Part shown: positions 12,809 to 13,143 of the stretch, piece by piece
How the letters are laid out: every line of letters begins with the position of its first letter
Numbering within the stretch: the first letter of the stretch is position 1
Assembly (NCBI GenBank): GCA_946061495.1
Contig: CAMGSV010000050.1
Location: 1-13,143, forward strand
DNA: 13,143 nucleotides
Reading direction: 5' to 3'
Source: an uncultured Spirochaetales bacterium
Lineage (GTDB): Bacteria > Spirochaetota > Spirochaetia > Treponematales > Treponemataceae
Translations under genes and position numbers: made by a program
Notes under the pieces: model-generated
What the model was told of the DNA's origin: nothing
What the model saw: the letters and a program-made list of their open reading frames with translations, nothing else
The model's database searches: none

Positions 12809-13143
12809 CTATTTCGCCATCAGTTCTTTTATCTGGAGTAATGAAAGGCCCGTTACATCTGCAATATCCTCAGGTTGGCTGCCTCGTGCAATAAGTTTCT
12901 TGGCCGTCTCCAGCGCCTTCTGGTAGGCTCCCTGTTCCAGCCCAGCGAAAAGGCCGTCCTCGTAGGCCTCCTCCTTCTGTACTGCAAGGTCGGTGGCGTA
13001 GTCGTATTCTGCCATCAAGATGCTCAAGGTCTCTCCTCCCCTCCGTTCAAGATAGTCGCGCAGGATGTTGCGGCGCACCGCCTCCTGGATTGCCCACGTG
13101 AGGGGCTCGGCCTGTCCCGCCGCCTTGGCCTCCTCCACGAGCT
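12809..13143 (-). CDS. Rpn-family nuclease/transposase-like protein, C-terminal part
   Basis: This frame enters from the right edge and is open to the last base, so only the C-terminal 111 residues are seen; the first ATG-like codon inside the window is not the true start. The visible part has a helical region (ILRDYLERRGGETLSILM), then a Glu/Gly-rich stretch (KEEAYEDGLFAGLEQG) and the tail KKLIARGSQPEDIADVTGLSLLQIKEL. Such tails are typical of the Rpn (PD-(D/E)XK nuclease, putative transposase) proteins that occur in many copies in Treponema genomes. The nuclease core, which would confirm this, lies outside the window. It would be transcribed toward phoB, with about 100 bp between them. Confidence 0.65.
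   Translation of the reverse strand, partial: LVEEAKAAGQAEPLTWAIQEAVRRNILRDYLERRGGETLSILMAEYDYATDLAVQKEEAYEDGLFAGLEQGAYQKALETAKKLIARGSQPEDIADVTGLSLLQIKELMAK

Noticed and set aside
12801..12810. AGCTGCAGCT palindrome at the end of the Rpn-like gene
   Set aside because: It is only 10 bp, overlaps the stop codon, has no T run and could easily arise by chance.

Overview
The window most likely comes from a host-associated Treponema or close spirochaete relative. The grounds are a short archaeal/spirochaete-type phenylalanyl-tRNA synthetase beta subunit, a six-TM chemoreceptor, a secreted protein built of YD-like repeats, and an Rpn-type nuclease tail at the right edge. This is an inference from protein character; there is no rRNA gene here. 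Most of the window is GC-rich. The left repeat gene and the chemoreceptor are visibly more AT-rich.

Layout, left to right. Positions 1-97 hold a promoter for a gene lying left of the window and a terminator hairpin. 98-802 (-) encodes a small exported protein with eight 21-residue YD-like repeats. 937-3822 (-) is a gadB-gadC operon: glutamate decarboxylase plus glutamate:GABA antiporter, the glutamate-dependent acid-resistance pair. It has its own promoter and a perfect 17-bp palindrome in the leader. 4029-5885 (-) is a methyl-accepting chemotaxis protein with six membrane segments and no periplasmic domain, ending in a strong terminator. 5942-7672 (-) is pheT. Divergent from it are queH (+, queuosine synthesis) and a small unrecognised secreted protein (+), closed by a strong terminator at 9096-9129. 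9153-9701 (-) is a winged-helix regulator with a truncated receiver domain. Divergent from it is a Phd/YefM-type antitoxin (+) with no toxin beside it. 10045-12709 (-) is a phoB-phoR two-component pair with overlapping genes. The right edge carries the C-terminal part of an Rpn-like protein.

The genes form several short units rather than one pathway. GadB consumes a cytoplasmic proton by decarboxylating glutamate, and GadC exchanges the resulting GABA for more glutamate. PhoR and PhoB form a phosphate-type signalling pair. The features most worth a second look are: three genes whose -10 box sits only 6-7 nt before the ATG with no Shine-Dalgarno (candidate leaderless mRNAs); a 78-bp terminator-plus-promoter module present twice; the palindrome in the gadB leader; the receiver-less regulator; and the orphan antitoxin. 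No tRNA, rRNA, CRISPR array or insertion sequence was seen, and I did not find a convincing entirely new multi-gene system.
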